Shown piece after piece: positions 38,901 to 49,422 of a stretch of DNA of 64,000 nt. The stretch is taken from positions 2,193,962 to 2,257,961 of the forward strand of contig NC_020172.2 in NCBI RefSeq assembly GCF_000224145.3, read 5' to 3'. The position numbers were made by a program, and so were the translations under genes. Positions within the stretch are counted from its first letter, which is position 1, and each line of letters starts with the position of its first letter. The DNA is from Ciona intestinalis (Eukaryota; Chordata; Ascidiacea; Phlebobranchia; Cionidae). The notes beneath the pieces are model-generated. The model was not told the origin of the DNA and did not search any database. It saw only the letters and a program-made list of their open reading frames with translations.

Positions 38901-40851
38901 GCAAGTCAACAATAAATCATGTCGATAGCACTAGGTATGGTAAAGTAATTAAAGCAAGATGCAAAATTACCATAACTTGGTAACTGCTGGTAAGCGGGCA
39001 CGAGGTGTATAAGGGCGAACACCCATGTTTTTACAACTGTTGTTGCCCCACACGAGGATACAGAAGTCACATTTATTTATTTCTAGATTCATCGAGCATA
39101 CGAAGCAATACAGCAGTAAAGGAACTCTAGGCTTTAAACTCGAATACATAATTACGTATTTGGCAACGAAAGACGATCCAGCAAGTCATGTACACCTGCC
39201 CAATGTATCTCTAGGAGCTTACCACGTCACTCATATCTCTTGCTACAATTCAGGGCAAAGAAAGCAAACGTACCAACAGGTTTCCCACAGCTGCTCTTAA
39301 TATTTCGCTTTCAATATAAAGAGACAGAGGAGGACATACAGCGATTACATATTCCTTGCGTGCTGAAAACCGTTGCCAGAAGCTTGTTTTAAAGAGACAA
39401 TTAATTCGGTAAAATTTTGTGTTAAATCATTCTAACTTTGGTTTGGTTTAAATAACATTTTTTAGCAACTTATACAACACATACATAGGCTATACTCTAA
39501 TTAAACCAACTACTAACCCAATACACACAAGGACCTGGACCATACTATTACTTTTAAGGTACAACACAGTTATAGCCTAGGAGTGTTCTAAACTTTTCGG
39601 GTTAATGGCACACTCGAATTCTTTTAATCTCTTTACACCAATTTTTAAAACTCGAGATTTACAACTTTACACAACACGTGCCGAAACTGGTTAATAAGTG
39701 ATTTTAAATTAGTGAAACCGCGCCACACAAGTCTTTCACGTCAGACATTGTGAAAACTCGTTAACTTAATTCAGCCAACATAAAGTTAAATTACTACTAT
39801 ACCCTGAAAAACATGCAATAATAAGATACGCATTGGAGTTTTAGGATCGAGTTACAGTTACTCTTAAAGTTTAATCATCCGAATTAGTTCTTTGGTGATT
39901 CAGTTTAGTGGTATGAACAAGCGAGCAAAGGCGAAATTTCTCGCATATTTTAACTAACTACAGATTACCAAGTCAAACAAAACGTTTCTCACTGCAATAA
40001 CAACGCGCTAACAATACATCAGCCAAGCATGTGCATGATTCCTGCGTTTGTGGGTTGTATTAACTGTAGCAGTGGTTTTATAATCGATTTCTGCAAACAA
40101 AATTAGGCATTTTCGCGACTAAATTTCGCGCAAAAAGTAACAAGATCTAGACTTTTTTCTAAAAAAATGGGTGAAATTAAAATAATAATGCATGAGAGTT
40201 TCATTATTAAAAAAATGTCACCAACTTCATAAAAAATTAACTAAAAGTATTTAACTAAAAAAATAATTTCAACAAAATTAACTGAATTTTGTTTTGTTTC
40301 AAATACCTAAAAAGAAATATCTACAAAAAGCAAACAAACACTTACGCGTTTGAGTCAGGCGTTCTATCGTCTTTGTATCCTTTCATTTTGACCGTAGACA
40401 ACAGCGGAGGCTCCCCGTTTTGCGGGTGACGGTAAGAGTGTGGTTTAGATGGATGCACAGATGATGGTAGCGACCTGGAGATTGATTCTTGACGTTGTTC
40501 GTTCTGTCTCCGAGATACGCTCATATCCACAGCATCTGCACGACGATGGTGCGTTGCTAAACCTCGGGTCGTGTCGTTCTCCCACGGCATTCGGCCTGGT
40601 GGTGTTGGAGTGTTTAAATTGTGGTCGTTTCGGTAATTTTGGTCGTTTCGAAATCGTAACAACGACGGAGAACTAGCACTGCTTTGACCGAGGTTTTGAC
40701 GATAACTGGCTGATTGGTCCCAGTTTTCTGAGCTGTTTGAAAGGCCTCTATTCCTTTGATTAAGATCCGGCTGATAGTTCGGTATTTTCGGCAAATCTTT
40801 TTGGTTGTTTCGGCGAAGGTTGTCGACCGGTTGCATAGTAGGATCGGCCAT
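26943..40851 (-). CDS. Ankyrin-repeat protein with disordered N terminus (four exons)
   Basis: Exons: 40346-40851 (ATG at 40851), 30084-30165, 27344-27435 and 26943-27102, giving 279 residues. Exon 1 encodes 168 polar, Asn/Gln/Arg/Ser-rich residues (MADPTMQPVDNLRRNNQKDL at the start) with no known domain. Exons 2-4 encode two ankyrin repeats and a degenerate third: NALLEAVKTRNNLEIKQLLE, GYTAMHLACKLGYMDTIEYL, and DQHGHPAGYYSKPKG, then a basic tail (KPKGIPLEEMKAKIQPKKRSK). Linking exon 1 to exon 2 across a 10-kb intron is inference, supported by matching phase: exon 1 ends with GC of a codon, exon 2 begins with A, and the donor GTAAGT is strong. No other exon was seen between them. I cannot name the family. 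Intron 2 contains the opposite-strand PTPN1/2 gene, and the stop lies 91 bp before BCOR. Confidence 0.75.
27165..27255. repeat. 'CCCATATAGAATA' family repeat in ankyrin gene intron 3
   Basis: Contains GGGCCAAACCTGACCTAAAC, then CCCAGGTCCC, then GTAGGGCCTTACCCAAATAG, matching the consensus phrases of the family. It fills much of the short intron between the last two ankyrin exons. Confidence 0.5.
27760..27960 (+). promoter_or_regulatory. CpG- and GAGA-rich segment upstream of PTPN1/2, probable promoter
   Basis: Locally GC-rich within AT-rich surroundings, with many CG dinucleotides (GGCGCGAGAGAGAAAAGAG near 27826). On the minus strand this reads TCTCGCG, a core known from vertebrate promoters. 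It lies about 300 bp upstream of the PTPN1/2 start, inside the ankyrin gene intron. Function inferred from composition and position. Confidence 0.45.
28243..29553 (+). CDS. PTPN1/2: Protein tyrosine phosphatase, non-receptor type 1/2 (PTP1B/TC-PTP), ER-anchored, intronless
   Basis: Dephosphorylates receptor and JAK-type tyrosine kinases from the ER surface. 436 residues (human PTP1B 435). Visible motifs are the phosphotyrosine loop NRYRDVSPYD (Tyr51), the substrate strand SYILAQGPLPNT, the WPD loop AWPDFGVPESP (general acid Asp187), the P-loop VIHCSAGIGRSGTF (nucleophile Cys221, Arg227), and the Q-loop QTPQQLRFSY (Gln265, Gln269), so the enzyme should be active. A Glu/Pro-rich acidic linker (about 295-335) leads to a C-terminal membrane anchor, YIIGGIIATVVVGFAVRYWY, as in ER-tethered PTP1B. 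The ATG at 28243 sits one base after an acceptor-like TTGTTTAG, implying a 5' UTR intron or SL site. The CDS has no introns and is nested in the ankyrin gene intron on the opposite strand. AATAAA signals lie at 29667 and 29692. Confidence 0.96.
   Translation: MKLGRMDELVFAIEEQHGWDKLFREIKATSAAYDLSCRAARSQENRTRNRYRDVSPYDHSRVKLVGGQNDYINGNLVEVESIGRSYILAQGPLPNTSGHMWQMIWEQNSKAVIMLNKIIEKGTTKCDQYWPINPIQPLCFLEDGYEVALLNEKDNMNYIVRELELRKLKSSEPPRIIYQFHYIAWPDFGVPESPTAFLDFLACVREHGVLDSNVGPPVIHCSAGIGRSGTFALVDTCLVYLKMGLPFDVREILLEMRKYRMGLIQTPQQLRFSYLAIAQCERILKQVTHSNDESENSISSTSESEGEEEEKEEEPKQEDQAPEETPPEESDPEEPKENNRKRHAEPEHSVEEKRGKQENNIPEATPAEPVVLENNNVKEGLRQRTVAEKKAELKERIEKIKSNMKESENQSPWKRYIIGGIIATVVVGFAVRYWYG
29667..29697 (+). 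promoter_or_regulatory. Poly(A) signals of PTPN1/2
   Basis: Two AATAAA hexamers, at 29667-29672 and 29692-29697, lie 114 and 139 bp past the stop codon. Confidence 0.6.
33225..33365. promoter_or_regulatory. Cluster of TCTCGCG motifs, candidate internal promoter or enhancer
   Basis: CpG-rich island in AT-rich intron. It contains TCTCGCGAG at 33285-33293, TCTCGCG at 33328-33334 and 33345-33351, plus CTCTCGC variants at about 33232 and 33253. TCTCGCGAGA is the known BANP-type promoter element of vertebrates; whether tunicates use it is unknown to me. The overlapping ORFs have no recognisable domain. Confidence 0.4.
34084..34165 (-). repeat. SINE body fragment
   Basis: TCGCGTGGCGTGGTAGCAAC, then AGTTGTTATAACACGGATG and TTCTGTTTTATACACC: the inverse of the body and tail seen in forward copies. 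Confidence 0.6.
34541..34706 (+). mobile_element. MITE-like element, copy B
   Basis: Left end AGAGTAGGGTAGGGGAAGAT, right end inverse (ACCACAACCTACTATA), and the internal ACCACCAAATGGGAC landmark. About 165 bp. A second left-end-like stretch (CTGTGGGGTAAGATG) sits immediately upstream, suggesting insertion next to or into an older copy. Confidence 0.7.
35048..35195 (+). mobile_element. MITE-like element, copy C, right end missing
   Basis: CTGTGGGGTAAGATGGATAC start, then the AACAATAAACAACGCTCTTT and TTCTTTGTTTTCTACCA landmarks. No matching right terminal repeat was found. Confidence 0.65.
35522..35605 (-). mobile_element. MITE-like element fragment M
   Basis: Inverse orientation of the internal part (AGTAAACAAAGAACATTTAC, then GCTGTTAATTGTTTAAAA), matching copy H. 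Terminal repeats are absent. Confidence 0.5.
36335..36415. repeat. 'CCCATATAGAATA' family repeat
   Basis: TTCTATTCCATATAGGTAGG, then GGAACCTGGGATTAG: the inverse of the CCCATATAGAATA and CTAAATCCCAGGTTCC phrases. Confidence 0.45.
36640..36712 (-). repeat. SINE body fragment
   Basis: GCATGGCGGCGTAACGATAG, then TTGATATAACACGACTG and TTCTGTTTCATACACC, as in the other minus-strand copies. Confidence 0.6.
37209..37345. mobile_element. MITE-like element fragment L
   Basis: Left end ATATAGTAGGGGGTAAGATA is clear. The remainder is strongly diverged and carries long A and T runs, and the right end could not be identified. Confidence 0.4.
38130..38230 (+). repeat. SINE body and tail
   Basis: GGTGTATGAAACAGAACACC, then TGTTTGTCCGCCACGCGAGG followed by ATAAA. 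A good example of the 3' part of the SINE in the forward direction, without a head. Confidence 0.6.
38566..38680 (+). mobile_element. MITE-like element, internally deleted copy D
   Basis: TACTGTGGGGTATGATGGAC at the left and CTTACCCCAACCTATAAT at the right. Only about 115 bp, so the middle is shortened relative to the 165-190 bp copies. Confidence 0.65.
39000..39090 (+). repeat. SINE body and tail
   Basis: GAGGTGTATAAGGGCGAACA, then ACAACTGTTGTTGCCCCACA and CGAGGATA: the same tail as the 38.15-kb copy. Confidence 0.55.
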
Positions 40852-41187
40852 ATGAATGCAGCAGCAATAGATCCAAACTAAAGATAAGAATCTCGTAAAA
40901 TCGACATCAATCTAAATCTACAGATACAGCTGGAAAACAAGAAAAGTTTGAATAAAACCAAAGGTTTAACTTTAAATTTTTGTGTCTTAATTTGTCATCC
41001 ATGTCTTTACTAAGAACAAAGATTTTTCGAAGATCAAAGAAAGTTACTTTGTATTTGTGTGTTACAAACAGACCAGTCAGAATAAAATCGCTGGTGTTTA
41101 AACAAGACTGATTATGTGTAAATCACATTTCAAAAAGCTACAAATTTGATCTTTTGTTAGGGTTACATTTTTTGCACATTGTTTACA

Positions 41188-41368
41188 TATAGTGGGCTGG
41201 GGAAAATGGGACAACTTTGGAACATAATATCCAAATATCCTGTTCGTGTTTTGAACAATTAACAACGGTCTATGAGCCGCAAGAATACAGTTTTATATTT
41301 ACTTGAATGTTCTTTGTTTACTCCCACATAGACTGAAAAGGTTTCCCATTTCCCCCCACCCTACTATA
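41188..41368 (+). mobile_element. MITE-like element, intact copy E
   Basis: Left ATAGTGGGCTGGGGAAAATG, right CCCCCCACCCTACTAT, with AACAATTAACAACGGTCTAT and TGTTCTTTGTTTACTCCCAC inside. About 180 bp. It is most similar to copy A. Confidence 0.8.
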
Positions 41369-41767
41369 ATAAACAATAATCGTCAAGAAATGAATTCACG
41401 AAACAACCATTGTCGTAAACAAAGCAAAGACATCGACGCCTACTTCAAGTGCTGACGTAATTATCGTGCTGGTACATCTGCGCTGGTCTGTAAAACTTTC
41501 AATTTTAGTTACAGATTAACAGAGCTTTCAAATTTAACTTTATGTGGTGTCGAGGGTGTTAAGCGGTCGAGACTTACGAATGAGCCAACACAACGATAAG
41601 CGATCATTTGTTCCAAACATTTTTTCGATTTTTTGTTTTACTTTAAAATAAAATATAAGTTAAGAGCTGTTTTGAACTCACACCAATGTTCGCCGTCATA
41701 CCAATGGCTACGCAACATGTATAGCAGTTCGGGTAATGGGAGCTCCGGCTGAAAACCCATGTCGCCT

Positions 41768-41800
41768 GACAGTAGAACCTCACCCATATAGAATATAGAT
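41768..41800 (+). repeat. Fragment of 'CCCATATAGAATA' repeat
   Basis: GACAGTAGAACCTCACCCAT followed by ATAGAATATAGAT, nearly identical to the fragment at 22775-22800. Confidence 0.45.
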
Positions 41801-42746
41801 ACGTTTGTGGCTAACGAGCAATCGGTATTTGCTTTTCGCGCTTTTGAAATATGCCCGTTTCCGTCGCTTAAAACTATAGAAAGGTATATGACGAGAAGTG
41901 ATAGCTATCTCAATCGAAACAATGTTCACTATGTAAAAAACAAAAAATATATAGTTTTATCTATAGTAAAATTCTTTCAATTGGTCACAAAACAGTGATA
42001 GGAAAACTTAAAGCTTCCGAAACATAATGTGTTCGACACACACGTTGCTAAAATTTTACGAATAAGAACAGATCACATGGATTCGCTCGCTGATCAAACA
42101 TTATAATGACTCATTTGTTGGAACGAATTTCATGGCTGGGTGGCGAAAGGTCTAACTTGGCGAAACTTCCGAAACGTGGTTTCGAATTTACTACTAAGGT
42201 GGTCCGTGACTCCGTATGTTATGCTTTAATTTACCATTGGGTCACTTTAACCGAAAATACACAATTTCGCGACAAAATGCCATTTAGAGAGAATATATAT
42301 CGCCTAATGTGTGTTATTTGTTGGGCTTGAATTCTATTTGTTACATATTTCTTATAGCCTTTTTTTACAAAATGTTATACTTTTTTATGAAACAGTTTAA
42401 GTCGCATTCAATTACCTACTTAACTTTTAATTAGGTACGTACGGTTTTAAAAACGAGTTCTACTTTTTGTATAGTAAACGTCACTATTAAAAATACAACA
42501 TTCGCTTCGAAAAAAATACCGTTTTTTTCGTGACCTAATTACCGTCCGATTAATAAAACAAATATTTTAAATATTTGGCTAAAATATGGCGCTGTTAAAC
42601 TTTTGATTTAGGTTGTGCTTTGCGGCTGAGGGTGTATAGAATAACAGCCATTCAAAGTTACAAACTGTGACCAAATTTCGCCGACTGCGAGTCTTGAAAT
42701 GTAGTAGAACGAAACAGCTACGAGCTTGTGGCGTACTAGTATTATG

Positions 42747-42937
42747 TATCTGGGGTAAGATGGATACCGTTAGCACATAGGTTCCAATATTTTCTAATCG
42801 TGTTATAAACAATTAACAACTATATTTTAAAGTCGTGGAAATACTAATAAAAAGTTTTCAATATATTCTTTGTTTACTAACAAATGGGACGATAAAAGAA
42901 ACCGTAAACATGAACCATCTTACCCCAACCTATTATG
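42747..42937 (+). mobile_element. MITE-like element, intact copy F
   Basis: Left TATCTGGGGTAAGATGGATA, right CATCTTACCCCAACCTATTA, with AACAATTAACAACTATATTT and TTCTTTGTTTACTAACAAAT inside. About 190 bp. Confidence 0.75.
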
Positions 42938-43836
42938 CTTGTTTAATATACAAATTACACAAAATGTGCATCTTTACGCGATATTGATTAATCACGTTTT
43001 TATAATGCAAAATTTACGCTAAAACAGTTAAAAATAATAATATCTTACAGGCAGCGGTAGGCCCTAATGCCGAACACGTAATAAATTGATTATTTGCCAA
43101 ACCGCTTGTTTTTTATAATACCCATGCCTAACTATCTATGATCGTCTATTGGCTTTCAGTGTACCGACAGTGAGTATATATTATGCGGCATGGCACGCAT
43201 TTAGACCAAAATGCAGATTTTGATTTTAACATTTTAACCATGAATGAAAACAGTATTTCACGAATACGGACTTAGTAAACCGTATGTGCTTGCAAGGCAT
43301 AGCATGGCCCAAGAGGTTTTGTTGCTAATGTATTGATTAGGCAGACGAGGCCGATTTTATGGCGAAAATTTGAGAACTGGGCATTGGTTGTTTATAACTA
43401 AGTTTACACAAGGTCAAATATAGTGGTAACTGAACTCAGTTAACGGGAAAAATCTGTCGCAGTTCTGTGTGCTGCCTGTTTACAGATATGTGACGCGTCT
43501 GGCAAATATGAAGCATAAAACAACACGACCGAACACACATGCTTCTCTCTAACACAGCGGCTATAATCATTGCCTGGCGCGCAACACACACACGCTACTG
43601 GTCCGGGCCGACACTCAATCGAAGTCTAGCGTTCTGAACACCCGCTACATCCTATTCACACACGGTTTGCTGTTACGTTAAAACCAAAGCAAAACTACCA
43701 AGTATTTCTTTCCACGTTGTGTGTTTGAATATTGGACAATTGCGAATTATTTTCGTAACATAGGAAATAAATATGAAGTCACAAACACTTTTGTTGCGCA
43801 ACAAAAGCTAACGATACGTCACCAAACGGAAAAATA

Positions 43837-43844
43837 TGACGTCA
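43837..43844. promoter_or_regulatory. Perfect CRE palindrome TGACGTCA
   Basis: Full CREB/ATF consensus, no gene within 3 kb. First of five perfect copies in the right third of the window. Confidence 0.4.
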
Positions 43845-45769
43845 TTTCGCATACATGCGACACTTCGCGAAAAAACGTCGTTAAAATGACAGACTGTCTA
43901 TAATTTTAATAAATTTTAACAAAATCAGTTGTTATGCTAAACAGAATCAATTAAAAAATACCGACTTACACAAAGTTCAGTCGATTATTTTGGTTAGTTT
44001 TATCCATATATTAATAGTCTGTTCAGTAAGAGGCAACGGGTTGTTACGCCGCAATCGTTAAACTAACTACAACTCGTGCTTATCATTTTGCAGAACCATT
44101 TTTAACGAGTAAACCACACATGTTCGACAGAACTTTTTCATCCAGTAATACAGTTAACTGACTTTATACCTAAACATTTAAAGAAAAAAGATCGAAAAAA
44201 ACGAAAAATGTTATTACTTGGTCATAGTGTAATAAAGTTATAATTCAGTTTGCCACGGGTGTATGAGAATGTAGACCACTTTTGTTTAGACTTGGTTTTA
44301 CAATAAATTCACGCCAAGCTGTAATATGCACATGATAACAGTATCTGTTCCTTTATAAACATTCTAAACGACATACATTGTTATTTATCTCCTCGAATAT
44401 TGTCACAAAGATCAGATTATTTAAAATAATGAAGAGAATGGAATACCACAAAACGACAGGCTAAGTTAACACATAAAATTCATAGCAAAAATCCCCAACA
44501 CTTTTAGTATTTAGTAGGCCCTGACTTGTTTTGTAACTACTTAAATACGTAACTTGCTACCCTAGTAAAATATCAGCAGCGTTATAAAGAGCATGGCCAT
44601 TGACATATCTTAACATACCCTTTAAAATGAAATGCACTAATTTAATTTAGTACACTGTGAACGTGAATGAAAGGGCAACTGATTTCACTACAATAGTGAA
44701 GACCTATGTTAGGTATGAACGTGGTAACATCTATAGCAAAACGCATCGACTGGCCATCGCTATACAGACTTTCTTTACACCCACTACGTCGATTTCGCCA
44801 TAAGAAATTAGGTCGCACTAAAAAAGAGCGCTGTGCACGCCGTTGTATTGTAATTGGACCTTGCTGTGAAAGCACAATATATAACTACTTTCAGGAACTA
44901 CTTGGAAAAGAATGGGTGACGTTTTAATACCTACAAGGTATATAGACTTTTACGTTGCTTGATGTAAAACTACAGAATACAATAACAAAATATAATTGCC
45001 ACAATGTTCAAACTAATACAGTATAACTATATACACCGTAAAAACACCATAAAAGTGACATTCATCCATGCTGCATGAAATATGTGTAGGCCGGGCATTG
45101 TAATATATACTATACAGAATAAACAGTAACGTGACAAAGGTATGAAAACATAATAAACAGAATAAGCCAACATAGTCACAATGTTAAAAGTACAACTAAT
45201 GTCATTGCTCATAAACCTACTCGTATATCAACTAAGCTTACGCACTGGTTAAGTCAGACCGTTATACTGCAAGTAAAAACCGAAGCAGAACCGCGAATGA
45301 AATCCGCTGTAGTCGAAAACTCAAGAGACCGACTCGTTCGTTGAATCGACCGTTTTGAAGCTCGCTTTGTTTACTAACAGTGAGTGTAGTATAAGACTAG
45401 CGCACTGTGAACAGTAGGTTGTAATTACTCTAATTGCAGTCACTGCCCACTTTTAATACCAGCACACAAGGAATATAATTAATCTGGATTCTAAAAGATC
45501 TTAAAATAATATGTACATATGACAAAGACGGCATTGTTATTAATCGTATGTTAAATGCAGATATATAACACAAAGTATATTCGTACATGGTGGAATATAG
45601 TTAGCCATGCGTTATACCCTTCACACACTATCAGCATCGGTAACTTGAACGGACGCTTGAGTGACGTTTATAAGTCACTCGCTACACTCCCAACCCCTTA
45701 TGCATTAGCGAATCAAACGAAATCTCAACCTACTTTGTCACCAGCATACTTTAGTTTATAGCCTCCCAT

Positions 45770-45973
45770 AGTACTAGGGGGTTTTGGTATGATACCCTTA
45801 GCATATAATACCCCATATTTCCTAATCGTGTTTTGAAAAATCAACAACGCTTTTTTAGGAGTCGTAGGACACGATTGTATATATCTATATATAAATTTTC
45901 TTCGCCTATAGATACCACCAAATTCGACGAGAAAAGTAAATGAAAACATGCACTAGCTTACCCTACCTACTAT
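45770..45973 (+). mobile_element. MITE-like element, copy G
   Basis: Diverged left end (TAGTACTAGGGGGTTTTGGT), then TTTCCTAATCGTGTTTTGAA and ATCAACAACGCTTTTTTAG, and right end TACCCTACCTACTATATA. About 200 bp. Confidence 0.65.
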
Positions 45974-46319
45974 ATATATATGGTACACTAAGTGTAACCT
46001 ATGACGTTACAGGGTCAAAGGTCAACTTGCCTACGTAATCAACAACTTACGAATACAAAATAGATCAATAATGTTAATAACGGTACGTAACACATTTGTA
46101 ACAAGAGAAAGTGACATGGGACACACACTGCTGTGTAGCGCGATAAATGAGCTTGCTAGCTTACTTACTTGATACCAGGAACTATACTGAAAAATGACGT
46201 AGCCACAGCTCATGCGCATTGCGTGCAATGCCCCTGTTATACAACATGGGTGTTGGTAAACTTATAACGACTATAATCCACAGCTTACACTGATATATAC
46301 AGATGTGTAACTTGATTTA

Positions 46320-46950
46320 TTGAGACAAAACAGCTAATTACTAAAGTTATTGTAATGCAACTAAAGTGCATGTGCCTATACTTCTATCAACAGCCATCAT
46401 ATATAACACACAAGTACGAGATATTTTCTTATACGACACTTTATGATATACAGACACATTGTAATTTACTGATGAAACAGGTTCTTCTAAAACTTTCAAG
46501 AGCGAATTCAATACATTTCTTGTTTGTATTGAACAGTAATCATAACATACTTGATTTCTTAAACGAAACTACTATTTACGCACATATAGTATGTCAAACT
46601 AACTAACGAAACAACTCTCTCCAATTAATTAGAGTGCAATATTCTTATACAAACCGTATGTCTTACCATCGAATAAAACATCTAAATTGAATACTTAACA
46701 ATGCGAACTGACAGTGCAATATTCCTATACTTGCAACACGTCCTGATATCGAACAACAGCAGCTTATTCTAAATGTATACACAGTTTGTATGCCAACTGA
46801 ACTATACAATTTATTCTAATGTTTTCATATGCGAATATACTACACGTTGATCTTGGTTTTATCTTTTAATGTCAGTACATTGCCTTTGACATTACTTCCT
46901 TATACATTCAAATGTTTTACTGAGGGACAAAACAGCTTATTCTAAATGCT
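46320..46950. repeat. Degenerate repeat region
   Basis: The phrase ACAGCTTATTCTAAATG (or a one-base variant) occurs near 46755 and 46930, and AGTGCAATATTCTTATAC-like phrases near 46632 and 46714. Spacing is irregular; this is an old, eroded duplication at best. Confidence 0.35.
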
Positions 46951-47677
46951 GCCCTAATTGGTCGTGTGTGCGTCAGCGAGAGGCCAGCACCACAAAGACA
47001 ACTAGATTCAGTGGTCAGTCTGCCATCTGCGCGTGTAAGTGCCGGGGGTGTCAAATAATTACCGACGATAAAAGAAGGCGAAAGCGCAGCGTCTTACGAG
47101 GGCAACTTAAAATGAACCGCGTATTCGAAAAACAGAAGCATTATACAGTATGAAGCTTTTGTAGTAAAATTTGCACAAAGAAAATTATAAATCGGTAAAT
47201 ACTTGTAAAGTAATAAAAATGAATAAACATTCGTAAGTGAAAGTAAAAGTCGGTGAATTAGTAGTTAATAGACATTTGTGTCCGTTTTTTTTAACTTAAA
47301 CTAATAATGAGAAGGCGTAGAATTGTTTGGTGCGGTATTTGAATTTAAACAGACTTTTTACTGCACATACTCATTAACGCGCTGTAACAAACTGCTATCA
47401 TTAGTGTACGTGGTTTGTAACTAAACAAATACAAGAAAAACTTGCAGTTTTATCAATATAGGCAAAACACATACGAAGACAAACTAAAACACAACAAACG
47501 TAAACAAATATATATCATTTGTTGGCAATAAACAAGTAAAGAAACAAATAAGATACATCATAGTAAATCTATCGTTCTAAACTTTTTAGACTTGTTTATG
47601 TATACAGAACAATGGGCAATTCTGACCCTAATCCTAGGTCCTACACTCTACAACAGCATCCCGGCCGTATTGGTCCT

Positions 47678-47775
47678 TATATTCCTAATCGTGTTTTAAC
47701 AATTTTTTTTAACAACGGTCGATTTTTCCGGCATATCTTTTAACGCAATTATTATTCCGTAAAAGAGAACATTAT
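47678..47775 (+). mobile_element. MITE-like element fragment N beside a 'CCCATATAGAATA' repeat
   Basis: TATTCCTAATCGTGTTTTAA, then TTTTTTTAACAACGGTCGAT and a diverged remainder, with ends missing. Immediately left (about 47610-47672) are GGGCAATTCTGACCCTAATC and CTAGGTCC phrases of the other repeat family, so two families abut here. Confidence 0.45.
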
Positions 47776-48263
47776 TTAAACAAAAGTATTTGATTGGTAC
47801 CACGCGGATTTTTGTTATACAACGGGGACATACGCTATTCTGTGCAGAGCAAAGGTATTTTAAAACTTTAAGACACGTGTATAAGATTCAACAAGCAATG
47901 GGCGTTGGAAATGGCTTATTAGTGGACCCGTTTTCATAAAGTTATATATCAGTTTTCAAGTTTAAACTGCATTGGGTACAGTAACTTATATTTTAACAAA
48001 GTTTAACAGAATTAATTTGTAAAAATATTAAATACCATATTACTTAAAAGCGTCAAAACTTTCAAGTAACGTTTATATATTAGTGGAGGTAGCATCTCGA
48101 AACTTTAAAACAACGGAATTCACGGCTAGTTTAAATTGATTTAAGAGCTAGCATTATAGGCCACGTCAAGTTCATGATACATACATAGCAACCAATATAA
48201 ACTGGAAAAGTATTGACCGGTTTTCGGAGGTTAATACCTATGTGGGATATGCCAATATACGAT

Positions 48264-48435
48264 GTATAGTAGGGTGGGGTAAGATGGGACAGTTTTTTAA
48301 TTCTTTTTCTCGTCTTATTTGGAAGTAAATAACGAATATTTACAGAATTATATAATATTCCTAAAGAACGTTGTTAATTGTTTTAAACACCATCAGGAAA
48401 TATGGAATTTATGTGCTAAGAGTATCTCATATGTA
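48264..48435 (-). mobile_element. MITE-like element, copy H, reverse orientation
   Basis: Starts with the cleanest terminal repeat in the window (TAGTAGGGTGGGGTAAGATG), then GTTGTTAATTGTTTTAAACA and CATCAGGAAATATGGAATTT, which are inverses of the forward internal landmarks. The far end is eroded. Confidence 0.75.
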
Positions 48436-48969
48436 TATAAAAAAAAATATTTCAGGCAGTTTAATATAAAAAAATGATTTTGTGGAAACCTAAGCCAATT
48501 AATCATATCTCAAAATTCATTTAATAATTGAAATATTAGGTAAAAAAACTATTTCCGGTTTAAAATAAAACGCGAATACTTTTAAATAGTCATACGTTTT
48601 GTGTGGGGAATTTAGATATAACGAGTACTATAGTAGTTAGAAAAAGCATGCAAAAGGTATGGGTATACGGACTTAACTATGAGTCGGAAATTTAGTTCAT
48701 GTTATGCCCGTAATACGAAAGCAGCTTTAGTAGGATTTATGTTCTATAAATGCTTGGACATTATAAATGACTGTGAATCATCAAAAAAACGCCAAGGGGC
48801 CTGCCCTTAAGAAAATTATAAAAAGTTTGTTTAAGTATCTTTCAAAATTATTTCTTATAAAGTGTATACCTTACACAACACAAACAGTATTCTCAAATCC
48901 CACAAACACATTTCAAATGTCTCCCCACAAGAACAGTTGTTCACCTGCATTCGCCACAATACAGCCGTG

Positions 48970-48977
48970 TGACGTCA
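48970..48977. promoter_or_regulatory. Perfect CRE palindrome TGACGTCA
   Basis: CREB/ATF consensus in the context GTGTGACGTCACAATT, inside the gene-poor interval. Confidence 0.4.
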
Positions 48978-49225
48978 CAATTGGCGCGTTGCGTATTCCA
49001 GAACCATCTATTGCAAAGCGGTTGAAACTACGAAACAATAAAATGACTAAAAGGTTACATTTTTGACGTTTAAATAAACGTATTAAATAAATTGGCAACT
49101 ATTATAAGAAATGCTCTTTTGTAAAATATAGTACCAACGCATCGTATGCGATACGTCGCGTCGAAGGGTTGGTGCCAATCCTTACGTTATTTGCAGAAGA
49201 GCGATTTCTAAAATATATTAATTAT

Positions 49226-49422
49226 ACTATCATGGAGTAAGATGAATGCCGTTTGCACGCAATATCCAATATTTCCTAATCGTAATTTTAACGAATAACA
49301 ACCATATTTTATAGTCGTAAGGATATGGTCATATGCCAATATTCTTTGTTTAGTACCGATAACATAGAGTAGAGACGATAGCATAGAATGACAACGTGAA
49401 CCATTTTACCCCAACTTACTAC
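49226..49422 (+). mobile_element. MITE-like element, copy I
   Basis: Left ACTATCATGGAGTAAGATGA, right CCATTTTACCCCAACTTACT, with TATTTCCTAATCGTAATTTT and TATTCTTTGTTTAGTACC inside. About 195 bp, diverged. Confidence 0.65.

Larger units (their letters stand above)
30166..40345 (-). other. Large first intron of the ankyrin gene (about 10.2 kb)
   Basis: No coding exon was recognised on either strand. It contains MITE copies at 34.5, 35.05, 35.5, 37.2 and 38.6 kb; SINE fragments at 34.1, 36.65, 38.15 and 39.0 kb; a CCCATATAGAATA repeat at 36.35 kb; and a CpG-rich segment with TCTCGCG motifs at 33.1-33.45 kb. The rest is plain AT-rich sequence with only short chance ORFs. Its status as intron depends on the exon 1 to exon 2 link. 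Confidence 0.65.

Noticed and set aside
44706-44927. 73-codon ORF with a basic stretch
   Set aside because: No homology recognised; length is within chance expectation.
48767-49066. 99-codon plus-strand ORF in the gene-poor interval
   Set aside because: No recognisable motif, contains a CRE palindrome, and no promoter or splice support could be seen.
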